DNA of 64,000 nt from Lentinula raphanica (lineage: Eukaryota > Basidiomycota > Agaricomycetes > Agaricales > Omphalotaceae): the NCBI GenBank assembly GCA_027919835.1, contig JANVFP010000005.1, positions 1,116,001-1,180,000 on the forward strand, written 5' to 3'. Position 1 is the first letter of the stretch; every line of letters begins with the position of its first letter. The translations under genes and the position numbers were made by a program. Below, in pieces: positions 39,504 through 52,303 of this stretch. Under the pieces are notes generated by a model. The model saw nothing but the letters and a program-made list of their open reading frames with translations, searched no databases and was not told the DNA's origin.

Positions 39504-40151
39504 ATGACTCGATTCACTCTTCGAGCTACTATCCTCATTCTAGCCATTTCTTTCGGTGTTCGCGCCGTTCCTATGCCTCAGTCAACCGAAATTCACGCTC
39601 CCCAGTATTCCAATGCTCCGACTGGTAGCCCGGCAGTGGTCATGCTCGAGGCTCGAGGCTCGAGGCCGAGGGCCGGTGAATGCCAAAGTGAGAATCTACC
39701 GTTGATTTACAATCTAGGCAGCAAAGCTAATACAGTAATTCATCAACCTGTGTCACTTCAAACTCTTCCTGAACAGTTGGTAAGTACTCAGTTTTAGTCA
39801 AGATCGACGTTTCTCTGATCATCGAATGTGTATTCTCTACCCCCAAAGATTGAGGAAATCAACGATCTTATACTCGAGCTGGATCCCAATCTCCGGGTGG
39901 ATTCCGTTGTACCGAAATCTTCGGCCGAAATAAAGTCGAAGATACAATCGCTCCCAGCCACGTTGCCTAAGGATGCCGATCTCGAAACGGTAGCTACTTG
40001 CCAGGAGCTCATAAAGAAGATCAAAACACTAGCAGTACTTGCTCCGGATCCGGTTTCGCGCTCCCTACCGCCTAATTTCATTACGTACGAGGAATGTCTG
40101 ACAAAGGTTGAGCTTACTCTCGTAATGGTGCAGAATAAGATTGGGCAATAG
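39504..40151 (+). CDS. Small secreted protein of unknown function
   Basis: Begins with a signal peptide (MTRFTLRATILILAISFGVR, then AVPMPQS). The mature part is about 170 residues with three cysteines (in GECQSEN, ATCQELI and YEECLTK). It is mostly helical: IEEINDLILELDPNLRVDSV, SAEIKSKIQSLPATLPKDAD and LTKVELTLVMVQNKIGQ. One GTAAGT...CAAAG intron (39781-39848) joins PEQL to IEEIND. The exon-1 coding sequence contains three perfect copies of the 7-bp unit GCTCGAG. I recognise no domain. Isolated by a long upstream region and with its own TATA box, it looks like an effector-like or cell-wall-associated small secreted protein. Confidence 0.75.
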
Positions 40152-40386
40152 GGGGCTATGGAGATGTTGCTATTGAGGTTGTTGGGAGATAGACTGGTAC
40201 TACCTGCTGTGATTTGCACAATCTCAACTTTTCAAGAATCAGTTGAAACTTGAAAGTCATACATACTGTATCGATAACCAGCCTGATGATCTGTAAGCGC
40301 TTGAGGTGCCCGCTCAGTCAAAAATTCGAGAAACGCTACATGGAATAATAGTATAATACACGCATGGCCTTCAGTTTGTCGCCCAA

Positions 40387-42629
40387 TCAATCGATTGGTT
40401 CTCGAGGGTATTTTCTATACTGTTCGAGATACTCAGCCTCAGGCTCCAACGAAAACTCTGCGGGATACGACAACGACTGCGTTCCAATTCCCTGCCCGTG
40501 AAGCTCCAGCTGTTTGAGCCGCTGAACAGTCGCTGGGCGGGAGGTGTTGATGCTGTACACCTTGAGGCGATGAGCAGAGGAGGTGACGTGGAGATCCCAG
40601 CTATGTTTATTGCGGTCAGAATGAGGAAGATCTTGGGTGGATTCAGATAGGATTTAATTGCTCACTTCCAAGCAGACCTAACGAAAGTAGGTTCGGTGTT
40701 GTTGGAAGAATCCCATGTCCTCACGCAGAGCTCCAGCCAGCCCTCTGCGTCAACAGGGAGATCGAATTTCCAGAGTCTCCAAGCATGATAATGCTGGCAA
40801 TGATGAATCTTGGCTTCAGCGTATGTATAGTGGATACAATGCTAGAATGAACCTTGGTTGTCATATTCTCTTCTTCCACTGCATACCAGACAGAGCCTCT
40901 GGATTTCATGGATCATATGAGCGCCCCGAATAGAAGGCTTTGTGAACTCTCACCCATCGTTGGAAACCTCGACCCGTTGTACCCAGTTCCCACCGCCACT
41001 GTATGCCCAACCTTGCATGGTGATCTTACCGGAGTGAACAACGACTTGCTTGTCCAGCGGAAAGATTATAGCGCTCCTGATCGGAGAGAAACAACGAGTT
41101 TGAATGAGACGAACTATCAACGATAGGAAACAGAGCTTGTAAAAACATACGAGACTGGCATGTTCTGAATCGAAAACCCGCTCGAATATTTCGCGTTCTG
41201 TTTTCCTATCTATACCACCAGTCAACACGTAGTATGCGGCTCGACCGATTATGCCATCGCGTACCTGAGGCGTATAATACAGATATTCCTGCCTTTGAAC
41301 AGGACCCATACTTGGCTCTTTCAGAGCATTGATTTTATACACCCATTTGCAGCTGCGAGCACCGATGTAACCGGCAACGACAAGGCGGAGGGGATATCCA
41401 TGTATTTTGGGCAGAGGAGCACCGTTCATTTCCCAAGCGAGAATTACCTCGGTGCCGGAGGAAGCGCGGACCTTGCGCAAAGGAACGGATACAGCATAGT
41501 TGAATACGTTGTTTTTCCTGGGAAGGGTAGCCTTTTGAAGAGAAAGAAGGATGTAAGTGACCAGCATGGACGCACTTGAAGTAAGTGTCCGCGCCGATAA
41601 ATTCGAGGTGTTCACAATCCGGAAGGACTCCTCCGCAGGCGAGTTTGAGGACTTTCTTCAAGGGGACACCTCGGTAGACTGCTGTCCCTCTGTCAGATTG
41701 AACTTTGAAGTTTAGTCAAAGCTTCCAGCAGATTGATGAGCTTACATGGCGCCTTCACCTGAACGAACGATTGGTTTCGACGAGTCAGTACATCACGAAT
41801 AATATGTACTTACCCCAGGGAGCATTGATAAGCTCGTCACCATCACCAGGGTATACGTTGATTTGTTCAATGCGACGCTGAATATATAAGCAATCAACAT
41901 CCATCCATTCATTTCCACCATGAAGAGCTCACAGTTCCGCTACACTGAATAGTCACTGTAACTTCCACTTGCCTGTTGTAGTTGAGGTAAGCGAGGATTG
42001 TGAGGGCAACTCGATGTGGACGTACGGAAATTTCTCGGGATCCTTCAAATCCTTCAACGAGAGTTTGATGGGTTTGTTGACCAGGCCGCCAATTTCCAGT
42101 TCAAAAACGTCTTCGTCGATGATAGGGATCCCACCATGATTGCGGACACTAAAGGACGATGATCGGCATGCAGATATAAGAGGAAAAATCAGTGACAAAC
42201 AAATGATATTTATTGTCTGTCAGCTTTCCCTGTAGAAGCTGGTCTCTCCTCGTTTCCCCGTTGTAAGGGAAGTCGAGGAGATGAATAAGATCAGGCTTCT
42301 CACGTTGGACCGTCTCCCAGCTGGAGTCGACGATACCCTTCAATCCAAGCACCTCATGGTATTCCTTCCATCGGTGCCCGATGAGTACTGGGTTCGTGTT
42401 AGGTAGCGGTACGAATTGAAATTCTGGAATCGGTGTGAACTTGTTTGCGTTCAAGACTTTCGTAGCGGCTTCCTTCTTTTCTGGGTATTGTTCCCATTCG
42501 ACGTATCTATGAATATGCATCGGTGATGATTGGGAGGAATGAGACAACAGAAGAACAGGCAAACCCTGTCCAGCCTAGTCGTTCTTCAGCAAAGGCACTC
42601 TTCACATCGATAGTCTGAACGTCAGTCAT
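40387..42629 (-). CDS. Sulfite oxidase, molybdopterin-type without heme domain
   Basis: Oxidises sulfite to sulfate with a molybdenum cofactor. Spliced order: MTDVQTIDVKSAFAEERLGW, then PLPNTNPVLIGHRWKEYHEV, VRNHGGIPIIDEDVFELEIG and LVNKPIKLSLKDLKDPEKFP. The Mo-ligand block QVEVTVTIQCSGT-RRIEQ is rebuilt over two introns. Then come VYPGDGDELINAPWG, VPLKKVLKLACGGVLPDCEH, VILAWEMNGAPLPKIHGYPL, RLVVAGYIGARSCKWVYKI and a C-terminal dimerisation domain (KITMQGWAYSGGGNWVQRVE to YLEQYRKYPREPID). No N-terminal cytochrome b5 domain precedes the molybdopterin domain, so it is of the plant-like, heme-free kind. No mitochondrial leader or clear peroxisomal tail. It could also be a related YedY-like enzyme, but the dimerisation domain favours sulfite oxidase. 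Confidence 0.9.
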
Positions 42630-43339
42630 GATAGTGGTGAAGTTTGAGATAGTACTAGTGTCATTACTTTCGTTGTCAGTACTTATAGCGAGTCAAGGAT
42701 GCTGTCATCGTCTTTCCTATGCAGGAATCTGTCGCTTCCAATCGGTCGGCATCCCAGGAAATTCCGTTCGACCGTCAATGGGCATGTGGACTCGTAGAAT
42801 ACAAGTCACATCGTTGATGCAAAGAAGCTTAAGATAAGAAGCGCTCTTAAGTAGGCCTACTGAGAACCTTCAGTGTCACTGGACCAGGATGGAGTTCAAG
42901 TTTGAGTGAATGCCTTCATGAGACGAAGAATTCTCATCATGATCTACCAAATAATGGATTGAAAGTTCCCATTAGATGTGCCACAACTTACACACCTCAA
43001 ACATACAGACGGGATTCTTGGACCCTCGGATTTGATGATTGTGCGCCCACATTCGAAACCCATATAACTTCTAGATAGTAGAGAATCAATCTGTTGGTTT
43101 TGTTGGTGTCGATGAGGAAAGCTTTGGTCAGGATCATTCATCGTACGCGTACTGCCACTTCTGGGGGCAAGTTTAGAAATTTAGAAATAGTGAGGGAAAG
43201 GGTTGCATGGAGCGGCGACAGTATGTTTTTGAGAGACGTCTAACTTCGGTAAAAACTGCGTCGATTGGTACAAGGAGCACATATGGAGCGTGAAGTTCCA
43301 ACAATCCAATGGACTCGATCCACTCCGTTCTAAATGTTT
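42630..43339. other. Intergenic region, sulfite oxidase / ATP18
   Basis: 710 nt with no recognised coding sequence on either strand; carries the sulfite oxidase promoter and the ATP18 3' region. Confidence 0.45.
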
Positions 43340-43638
43340 CTAGTGAGCTGAAGAGTTGGCAATCTGCGTCGCATATGGGTTTTTAGGATCCTTGGCATAT
43401 TCCGGCGCTGCATATAATAACAGAATAAGAGCAGATTGGGAGAGAGAGTAACTGATTACGCACATCGAACAGCCATGTCCTGTATTTTGGCGACGTAGTA
43501 GATTGTGATAGAGCCCGCTATCATGAAAGGCCACATAGGCCTGAGGACCTAGGATGCAACGTTGTCAACAGAAGTTCGCATGGTTTTGGAAGATGAACTT
43601 GCTGGCGTGGGCCATTTACGATAGCCGAGGAATGACAT
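43340..43638 (-). CDS. ATP18: F1Fo-ATP synthase subunit J (Atp18)
   Basis: A very small inner-membrane subunit of mitochondrial ATP synthase, about 63 residues. Spliced protein: MSFLGYRKWPTP, VLRPMWPFMIAGSITIYYVA (membrane span), KIQDMAVRSPEYAKDPKNPY and ATQIANSSAH. This matches the family pattern MSFLGxRxWPTP...PMWPF...NPYAxQIA. The first intron (43549-43602) must have a GC donor; with it WPTP joins VLRPMWPF exactly. The second intron (GTGCGT donor) joins VRS to PEYAKDP. A longer upstream extension of the frame is not needed, as MSFLG is the conserved start. Divergent from VPS11 with 249 nt between starts. Confidence 0.92.
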
Positions 43639-43887
43639 GCTGTACTTGTTCGATGGTAAAGAGGTGTTCAACAACAGCGGGTGAGGAAATTTAGAGAGGA
43701 ATTTCACGGTTGACTGGAGATGACGGTCGGGATACACCGTGGGAAGACAGTAGGTCACATGGCGAATTAAGCGCCCGGCGCGACATTCGTAACTTCCGTT
43801 CCGCCTCCAGCTTCAGCTTCAATGATCATTTAGCAGCCTACATAGCCTACTACATTCTGAACACTCTCTTGTCTGATCTTCTGTGGT

Positions 43888-46800
43888 ATGGCTTCAAATC
43901 TGTCGGCTGGGACTAGTAATGCATCAGCACCAGCAGTAAGTTCTTGTATTCGCTGTATGAATACTACCTTCTCCCATATTTCATTTCATCTAACTCGCGT
44001 TTTCACTGCTAGTGGCGTCAGTTCTCATTCTTTAATCCGGTAACGGTGAAAGATATACATGATGCGAACAGCTGGCCCGAAATATTCAAGGTATGGTGGG
44101 TTCAGCTTCAGCATACAGAACCTAAAGAGTCAAAACGTTCACAGGTCACTCTCGAAATCTCAACTGTAGCTTCATCTTCCGCTGGCGTGCTTGTGGCTGA
44201 TATCCATGGCTCTATACATCTTCTCAACAAAGACTTCGAATCTATAAGTAGCTGGGTAGCTCATACGGGTGGAAGGGTCACGCACATGGTGGAAAGGAAA
44301 GGCATTCTTGTCACCCTCGGAGTACGACTTCCAGCACACAACGGCTTCTTGTCATACTCATCTAGTCTTTTAGGAGGAGTCCTCAGTCCAGTCGCCTCTC
44401 ATTAAGATTTGGGATCTAGGCAAGAAAGACAAACGAACAACAGCACCCCTTCTCCTCCGCTCAGCTAAGGTTCAAGCGAGCAATAGACCGCATCCTGTGA
44501 GCGAATAGAATTGCTTTGCTTTTTCCAAGTCTCATTTGGCTCAGGTATCCACAGTCGCGCTCTCCGCAAACCTCTCCCATTTGGCCATAGGTCTTGGTGA
44601 TGGCACTGTCCTCATCTATCGACATTTGGATCAATCCTTGGCCTCGTCTGGATCGTTAACGACCCTGCCCAAACCACGAAAGATCCATGAATCACCCACG
44701 GAACCGATCACTGGACTTGGGTTTCGTGAACCCATCACGCATACATCAGCTCATGAATTGGATGCAACTCCTAGACACTCCAGAGAGCCAACGGACCATA
44801 CCAATCCCAATCTATACCTGTTCATAGTGACGACGAACCATGTCCTCGTCCATCAAGCCTCAGGACGTGGAACCAATACGTCATCGGCCATCGTCGTTGA
44901 TGAGATTGGCGCTGCGCTCGGTTGTGCAGTAATGAACGAAACCAACATGATTGTCGCTCGAGACGAGGCCATATATATGTGCGATATTGAGGGTAGAGGA
45001 AACGCATTCGCATACGAGGGCAATAAATCTGCTATTCATATACACTCATCATATCTTGTCATCGTTTCTCCTCCTTTCGTGGCTTCTGCTTCTGCTGCCT
45101 CTGCTACTGTCCGTAATTTTGTTCGTGCGACTGGCGATGATACGTCAGAAATCAGCAAGGTGCGCTCTATTACTCTCGCGACGACCAGTCACAAATATCC
45201 TGTGCGCAGGTTACCGTTTTTGATCCCTTGAACAAATTCGTTGCATACAGTGGGACTTTTACGCAAGGTGTCCGCGAAATCATCAGTGCGCCATGGGGTG
45301 ATTTGTATATTCTCACCAATAATGGGGAGGTACAGACGCTATAATTCGAGTTTGTTATCACTTTTCACTGATGTTGTTCAACAGCTCGCCCATCTAGTCG
45401 AAAAATCTACCTCAGCCAAATTGGATATGTTGTACAAGAGGTCCCTATACGGTCTTGCTTTGAACCTTGCCAAGACGCAGAATCTAGATGAAGCCCATGT
45501 TGCGGATATTCACCGGCAGTACGGTGATCACCTCTATGCTTCGAAAAATGACTATGATGGTGCTATGGCTCAATACATGAAGACCCTGGGCTTCGTTCAA
45601 CCGAGCTACGTGATACGAAAGGTGATGGGTTCCGTTCATCACTCTGCTGTGTCTATCTTGACGATTTGTTTCTGATCTCAGTTCCTTGATGCTCAACGGA
45701 TCCACAATCTAGTAACATATCTTCAAGAACTTCATACCCGGGGGCTTGCTAACTCGGATCATACCACTCTATTATTGAATACATACACCAAACTGAAGGA
45801 CGTGTCGAGATTAGACAGCTTCATCAAAACGGAATCCAAATCAACGAGAGAGGAATCACTTGCCCCTGACGAATTGCCTTTTGACCTGGATACTGCGATC
45901 AGGGTATGTAGACAAGCTGGGTACTTCGACCACGCTGGATATCTTGCTAAGAAATATGATCGCCACGAGGATTATCTGAGGATACAAATAGAAGACGCTG
46001 GAAAATACTCAGAAGCACTGTCCTACCTGAGACAACTAGGGGTGGATGCTGTATGTCACACCACTATTTTGCCTCTACAAACGTTCATGTATAGCTCATT
46101 TGCATAGGCGGAAGGGAATCTGGCCCGATACGGCAGAGCTTTACTCAGTAACCTCCCTGAAGAAACCACGGAACTCCTCATCGATCTATGCACAACTATG
46201 TCAACCACTGTCCCCGCTGTAGAGGTTATTGACAACACGGGAGAAGAGACGCCGGTCAGTGCTGTATCTAAATCCACAGCCGGCGGTGCTTCGTACCTTT
46301 CTTATCTGAGTCTCAATCGTAACACCATTACTGGCCAGACATCAGAGACTGCGACCATTGCTGCTCCATCTGTCAAGACAGTACGCGTCGGCGATACTGA
46401 CGGGAGTACCATAAAACGCAGTGGAAGCCTCAATAGCGATGATTTTTCAAGGATTCGGAATGTTTCACCGCCTCCTACTGCCTTATCAACCATGGCGATC
46501 GCACCCCTGTCTGCGCGCCCCCCCAGGCAGCAACCTATGAAACGTCTAAGTCCGCGCCTTTACTTCGCGCATTTTGTAGATCATATGGAACAGTTTGTGG
46601 TCTTCCTAGAAACTGTGGCATTGAGAAGATGGGGTCAGAGTGTCAATGCAGAGCAAATGTCGGATTCAAAGCTTCCGAATGCAGATTCTGACAGTGATGA
46701 AGAAGATCGGCGAGATCAAGTGGCGGTTTGGAATACACTATTGGAACTCTATCTGACTCTTCCAGGAATATCCACCTCCTTTATGTCTTCGACACCCCAG

Positions 46801-47766
46801 GATGAAACCGTGTTGAGAGAAAAAGCTCTCCGAGTAATTCGCAGTCAAGACTTACCCTACGACACCATGCATGCTCTCATCCTATGCTCAAGTCGAGGCT
46901 ATACCCGCGGTTTAGTTCTTCTCTGGGAGAAGATGGGAATGTACGAAGATGTCTTGCGATTTTGGATGGAACGCGACAAAGACGGTACAACCCCGGAAGC
47001 CTCGGCGGAAGTTCTCAAGCATCTTGCATTATACGGTCCGAGTCATCCCCATCTCTATACGTTGGTTCTCCGATTCTTGACGTCGTCCCCGGAGCTGCTT
47101 TCCCGTCACATCGACGACGTGAAGCAGGTAGTACAGCATATCGATCAGGAGGGGATAATGCCACCGTTAGGCATCATACAGATATTGGGGCGTAACAGCG
47201 TTGCCAGCGTTGGGTTGGTCAAGGAATGGCTAGTTGCACGCATCAAAAAGGAACGTGCAGAGATCCAAGCCGTCAGTTATTTCTCTTCCAAGTTCATGTT
47301 ACTCTCACTAAGGTTCATCGGATCATTATTACTGTAGGACCAGGAATGGGTCGGTTCATACAGAATGGAAACAGCTGCAAAACTCAAGCAGGTAGAAGAA
47401 TTATCCGACCCTGAACATCCAAAAGTCTTCCATGTTACTCGCTGCTCTACCTGTGGCGGGCAATTGGATCTGCCTAGTATCCACTTCATGTGCAACCACA
47501 GCTATCATCAAAGGTGTTTGCAATTTAGACTCCCTCACTGACTCGTCTGATATGTTTATAGGTGTCTGCCGGACAACGATACTGAATGTCCCAACTGTGC
47601 TCGTGAACATGGTGTGATACGGGAAATACGTAGGAATAATGAACAATTAGCGGATCAGCATGATGTTTTCGTTTCGGAGGTGCAGGAAGGAGGATTCAAC
47701 GCCCTCGCCAATGCGTTCAGCAGAGGATTATTCAACCAATCTCGATTAGACTCTGTCGCTGCATAG
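43888..47766 (+). CDS. VPS11: Vacuolar protein sorting protein Vps11 (Pep5)
   Basis: Core subunit of the HOPS and CORVET tethering complexes at vacuole and endosome membranes. Exon 1 gives MASNLSAGTSNASAPA, joined to WRQFSFFNPVTVKDIHD, the typical Vps11 opening. A beta-propeller region follows (VALSANLSHLAIGLGDGTVL, then TNHVLVHQASGRG), and an alpha-solenoid (LDMLYKRSLYGLALNLAKTQ, DIHRQYGDHLYASKNDYDGA, YLQELHTRGLANSDHTTLLL, FDLDTAIRVCRQAGYFDHAG). A long middle insert is Ser/Thr-rich. It ends with a RING-H2 domain (CSTCGGQLDLPSIHFMCNHS, YHQRC, CPNC) split by an intron and a short helical tail. About 1,040 residues. In yeast the RING supports ubiquitin-ligase activity and complex assembly. Confidence 0.94.
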
Positions 47767-48099
47767 CTGCGCGAAAGTAACGTACCTCAGTTCCGTTGAG
47801 TGCTCCCAGACGCGTCGGACAATGCATTCTTTGTGCACCAGCTGGAATTCTTTTTGGGGCCATTGAAATGGAGCGCCTGACTCGGTAGACGCCTATGACT
47901 ATTCTTCCGGGAAGGGATTGAGTCACGTCTGAATGGAGGCGCAAGACGACTCTCTCATCGATATCAAAATGATTGGTTTCAAACATGCACTGCTCATCAC
48001 ACGAATACAAATGTGAGTAACGAGCAAACAATGGTAGACTGCATGATGCACCCCAGCGCTTACCAATTAAAATTAGTAGAAGCCACTTCTACAGTCTGC

Positions 48100-48131
48100 G
48101 ATGCACAACTCAACCGATGCACAACTCAACC
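48100..48131 (+). repeat. 16-bp tandem duplication
   Basis: Two perfect adjacent copies of GATGCACAACTCAACC in the intergenic region before the acetyltransferase gene; looks like a recent slip-type duplication. Confidence 0.9.
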
Positions 48132-48293
48132 GAGACAGAATATTGAATTACCAAAGACACCAGTCACTAACAGGATCAACGATATGAACTATCGGATATT
48201 GATCCTGCTCAATATCAGTGTCATTGCACTCTGAACCACAAGGGGAATAACAGCAAATTCACAGCGTTTAGGACGTGACCCAAACCTCAGTGG

Positions 48294-48300
48294 TATAAAA
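48294..48300 (+). promoter_or_regulatory. TATA box of the GNAT acetyltransferase gene
   Basis: TATAAAA about 74 nt before the start codon, in a standard core-promoter position. Confidence 0.6.
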
Positions 48301-48373
48301 AGTATGAACCAGATGTCAGAAGGCCCAAGTCCCAAGTCCCATCCACTTTCCACTGGAAGATCCTTACTGAATC

Positions 48374-49384
48374 ATGCCCTCCGTTCAAGAGTTCTCTGTG
48401 CTCGTCGCTAAAGGCAATCCTAGGTTCCTGCCGAAAGAGATCATTCGTGCTCTCGAAGCCAGAACCGCGGACGCCAATGTTATTCTCCCGTTCCTGAAGA
48501 AAGCGCTAGGTAGCGGGGGCTCTACGCTGCCTTCGCTAGACCAAGTTTGGCTTTGCTGTATAACCAGGGACAACGGTATCGATACCGTCGATATGGTTCT
48601 GTCCTGCACCGAGAACGAAATGGGGAAGTACCCAATCTTCATCGTTCCCACTCAGCCCTTATCGCATTGGTCCCTGCCTTCTCTCCGCGCCCGACTACGA
48701 GCGCTTGCACATGCACTGAGTGACACTGTTCCACGGGAACGTGTTTACAGTGTTTTTGCCCCTGATGTAATAGTCTTTCCCTTTACACAGCTTTGGCTTG
48801 AGCTCGTAGGTGTCGAGATCATCAAAGAACCCTACTATTCAGCCAGGCTGCTGTCTTGCACTGCTGTTATTCCATCCCCACCTCTAGCACCCCCTCTTGC
48901 TGCGACATCATTACGCCCGGCAATTGCTTCTGACGTCGAAGCGGTTGCCAGGTTATGCTTTGGTTTCGCCCAAGAGTCAGGGCCGTTTTTCTTAGAAAGA
49001 GAAGAGGCAATCAAGGAAGCTACTCTGCTCATTTCCAAAGAGCAGGTTTGGGTTCACTGCATCCCGGGGCAGGGAATCGCCTGCATCGCAGCTTTCACTA
49101 GAAACACATCGGATATGGCGACCATCACGAAGGTATACACGCACCCATCTCACAGGGGGCTTGGTTATGCCAAACAACTGGTTAGGGAGGTGACCAGGAA
49201 CTTGTTGGAAAACAATGGCAAGCGTCAAGTTGTACTCTACGTGGCTCACAACAACCCTAGTGCTGCTCGCGTCTACGAAAGTGTTGGTTTCACAGAACCC
49301 AATTCGGGCGACAATTCAAGTCATTCTGTGAACTGGACGGAGGTGGGATTCGATAGAAACCGCGTCCAACTGGGTCACTGGTAA
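48374..49384 (+). CDS. GNAT-family N-acetyltransferase (FR47-like), single exon
   Basis: An uninterrupted frame of 336 codons, unusual here, since nearly all other genes have several introns. The C-terminal half is a GNAT domain: LRPAIASDVEAVARLCFGFA, EQVWVHCIPGQGIACIAAFT, the acetyl-CoA loop TKVYTHPSHRGLGYAKQLV (motif A, R-G-L-G-Y-A) and QVVLYVAHNNPSAARVYESV followed by GFTEP (motif B). The N-terminal 170 residues are less conserved and may be a degenerate second acetyltransferase-like fold. Start ATG follows a good TATA box. Likely acetylates a small molecule or peptide amine; substrate unknown. No signal peptide. Confidence 0.88.
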   Translation: MPSVQEFSVLVAKGNPRFLPKEIIRALEARTADANVILPFLKKALGSGGSTLPSLDQVWLCCITRDNGIDTVDMVLSCTENEMGKYPIFIVPTQPLSHWSLPSLRARLRALAHALSDTVPRERVYSVFAPDVIVFPFTQLWLELVGVEIIKEPYYSARLLSCTAVIPSPPLAPPLAATSLRPAIASDVEAVARLCFGFAQESGPFFLEREEAIKEATLLISKEQVWVHCIPGQGIACIAAFTRNTSDMATITKVYTHPSHRGLGYAKQLVREVTRNLLENNGKRQVVLYVAHNNPSAARVYESVGFTEPNSGDNSSHSVNWTEVGFDRNRVQLGHW

Positions 49385-49510
49385 TTCAACGAGAATCTGC
49401 GTCTGTAGCCTTTTCAATTTTGTAGCATATTTATTATTTTAGATACCCACCACCGTAATTATATAGAGCAACTCATAGACTATAGCATGGATCTCCCCAT
49501 CATTTGATGA

Positions 49511-49813
49511 ATGAGTAGCAAATATCACCGTAGCCCTCTCATCGACGAGTTCCAGCGCGGTAAGCTCAATTGCGCCGGCTTTAGTTTCAAGAATCAACAT
49601 AGCAGTCTGTTGATCAATTTCAACAATCAAACCCAACCTGTGGCTGCATATCATCCCACCGTCCTACCCAAGGTGTACGAACCGGAACTTCGACGACGGG
49701 ACAATATAGTGTTGGAGGAGTGTTGGAAGGAGTCAGGACAACTTCAACAACACCTTCGCAGGTTTGATCACTGTGGATTCATCATTCATGATGTGAAGCC
49801 GCTGAGCGCCTAG
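49511..49813 (+). CDS. Doubtful small open frame
   Basis: A 100-codon open frame from ATG to TAG between two better supported genes. It has no recognisable motif. An opposite-strand frame of 71 codons over the same DNA (containing LGLIVEIDQQTAMLILETKA) looks about as protein-like. Neither has splice or family support. Listed only because the 516-nt gap is otherwise unexplained. Confidence 0.2.
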   Translation: MSSKYHRSPLIDEFQRGKLNCAGFSFKNQHSSLLINFNNQTQPVAAYHPTVLPKVYEPELRRRDNIVLEECWKESGQLQQHLRRFDHCGFIIHDVKPLSA

Positions 49814-49900
49814 AGCTTTTCCCGCCGGAAATTTCCGTATTCAACCGCCATCGAGCGCTTGCCATTACTTTCAACACAACCATCATCATCTTCTCTGAGC

Positions 49901-50096
49901 ATGCGAAGATTGCCTGTGCTGGACATCTTACACAGGACTGTAGTCTATTCTCTCGCAGGTCTCACTGCATGGACAGTCGTTTCGGCTGTCATGATTCACC
50001 GTGAAACTTTGCAGAAAGGAAGAGGTATGTTATTTTTCTTTCACATCCTGGTCATGACTGAACGCGTACAATTCGATAGATGTTTGTACATTCTGA
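49901..50096 (+). CDS. Cox14-like single-span mitochondrial micro-protein
   Basis: A 47-residue protein: MRRLPVLDILHRTVVYSLAG, LTAWTVVSAVMIHRETLQKG, then RDVCTF after a GTATGT...GATAG intron (exon 2 from 50080). One membrane span preceded by a His-Arg pair and followed by HRETLQKGR resembles the fungal Cox14/COA assembly micro-proteins (HR...TVWG...HRxTLxxGR), which act in cytochrome c oxidase assembly in the inner membrane. ATG at 49901 is the first in frame. Too short for certainty; another small inner-membrane protein is possible. Confidence 0.55.
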
Positions 50097-50811
50097 AATT
50101 CGCATTCGTTATCGCTCTCTCATCGATGAGTAAGTAGCTACTGGCGCGTATGGAAGCTGAAGAGCACCAAAAACAACAAGTATATGTTTGAACATCTCAA
50201 CTAAGGGAATCTCATAAGAATTGGTTTGTAGGAAGCGATAACTAAAGGCTCAACTAATACAACTTCGAGCACATACTAGGCAAGCCACATAACTGTAAGT
50301 TGATGTGGTGTGTCATTTGCCTTCAAACTTTGATCATAACTATTTTGACATAAGTTGTTGCAGGAGATGATGGACGATGTTCGTTCACCAACTTCTCATC
50401 CTTCTATCTGCTTCTACCGAGGCTTCTGGTATGCAAGCGTTATGGCGGGTGATCTATCAAGGAGGATGTGGATGACTCTTTAAAGAGTCGGAGTCGTTTG
50501 AAGCAGCTTCCATTTACTGTCGCAACTGTTGACTAGATAAACTATATTTAGTCTACTACAGTGTTCCAACCATTTTCTAAGGTCCATCTCGTAAACTTGA
50601 GAAGGTTTTGAAACCCAAAGCCAGCCAGGACTCATGCAGGACGTTGAAATCAGCGGCACTACTAGCCGATCCTTTGTTTCCCAAAATGGAAGAAGATCTG
50701 ACGCTCAGTGTTTGTTTGTCCCTTTCACAAAGAACAATGAACTGAAAAGAAGTGGCCCTTTCATCTTTCTTTTCGTTCTTCCATCTACTCCCCTTCTTCT
50801 TCAGGTCTTTC
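50097..50811. other. Intergenic region upstream of PKA gene
   Basis: 715 nt with no coding sequence recognised. The part just before the start is pyrimidine-rich (CT-tracts), typical of fungal promoters and leaders. Confidence 0.5.

Positions 50812-52303
<1,492 letters not shown>

Larger units (their letters stand above)
47767..48373. other. Intergenic region VPS11 / GNAT gene
   Basis: 607 nt without coding sequence. Contains a perfect 16-bp tandem duplication (48100-48131) and, close to the next start, a TATA box and a short CCCAAGT repeat. Confidence 0.5.
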
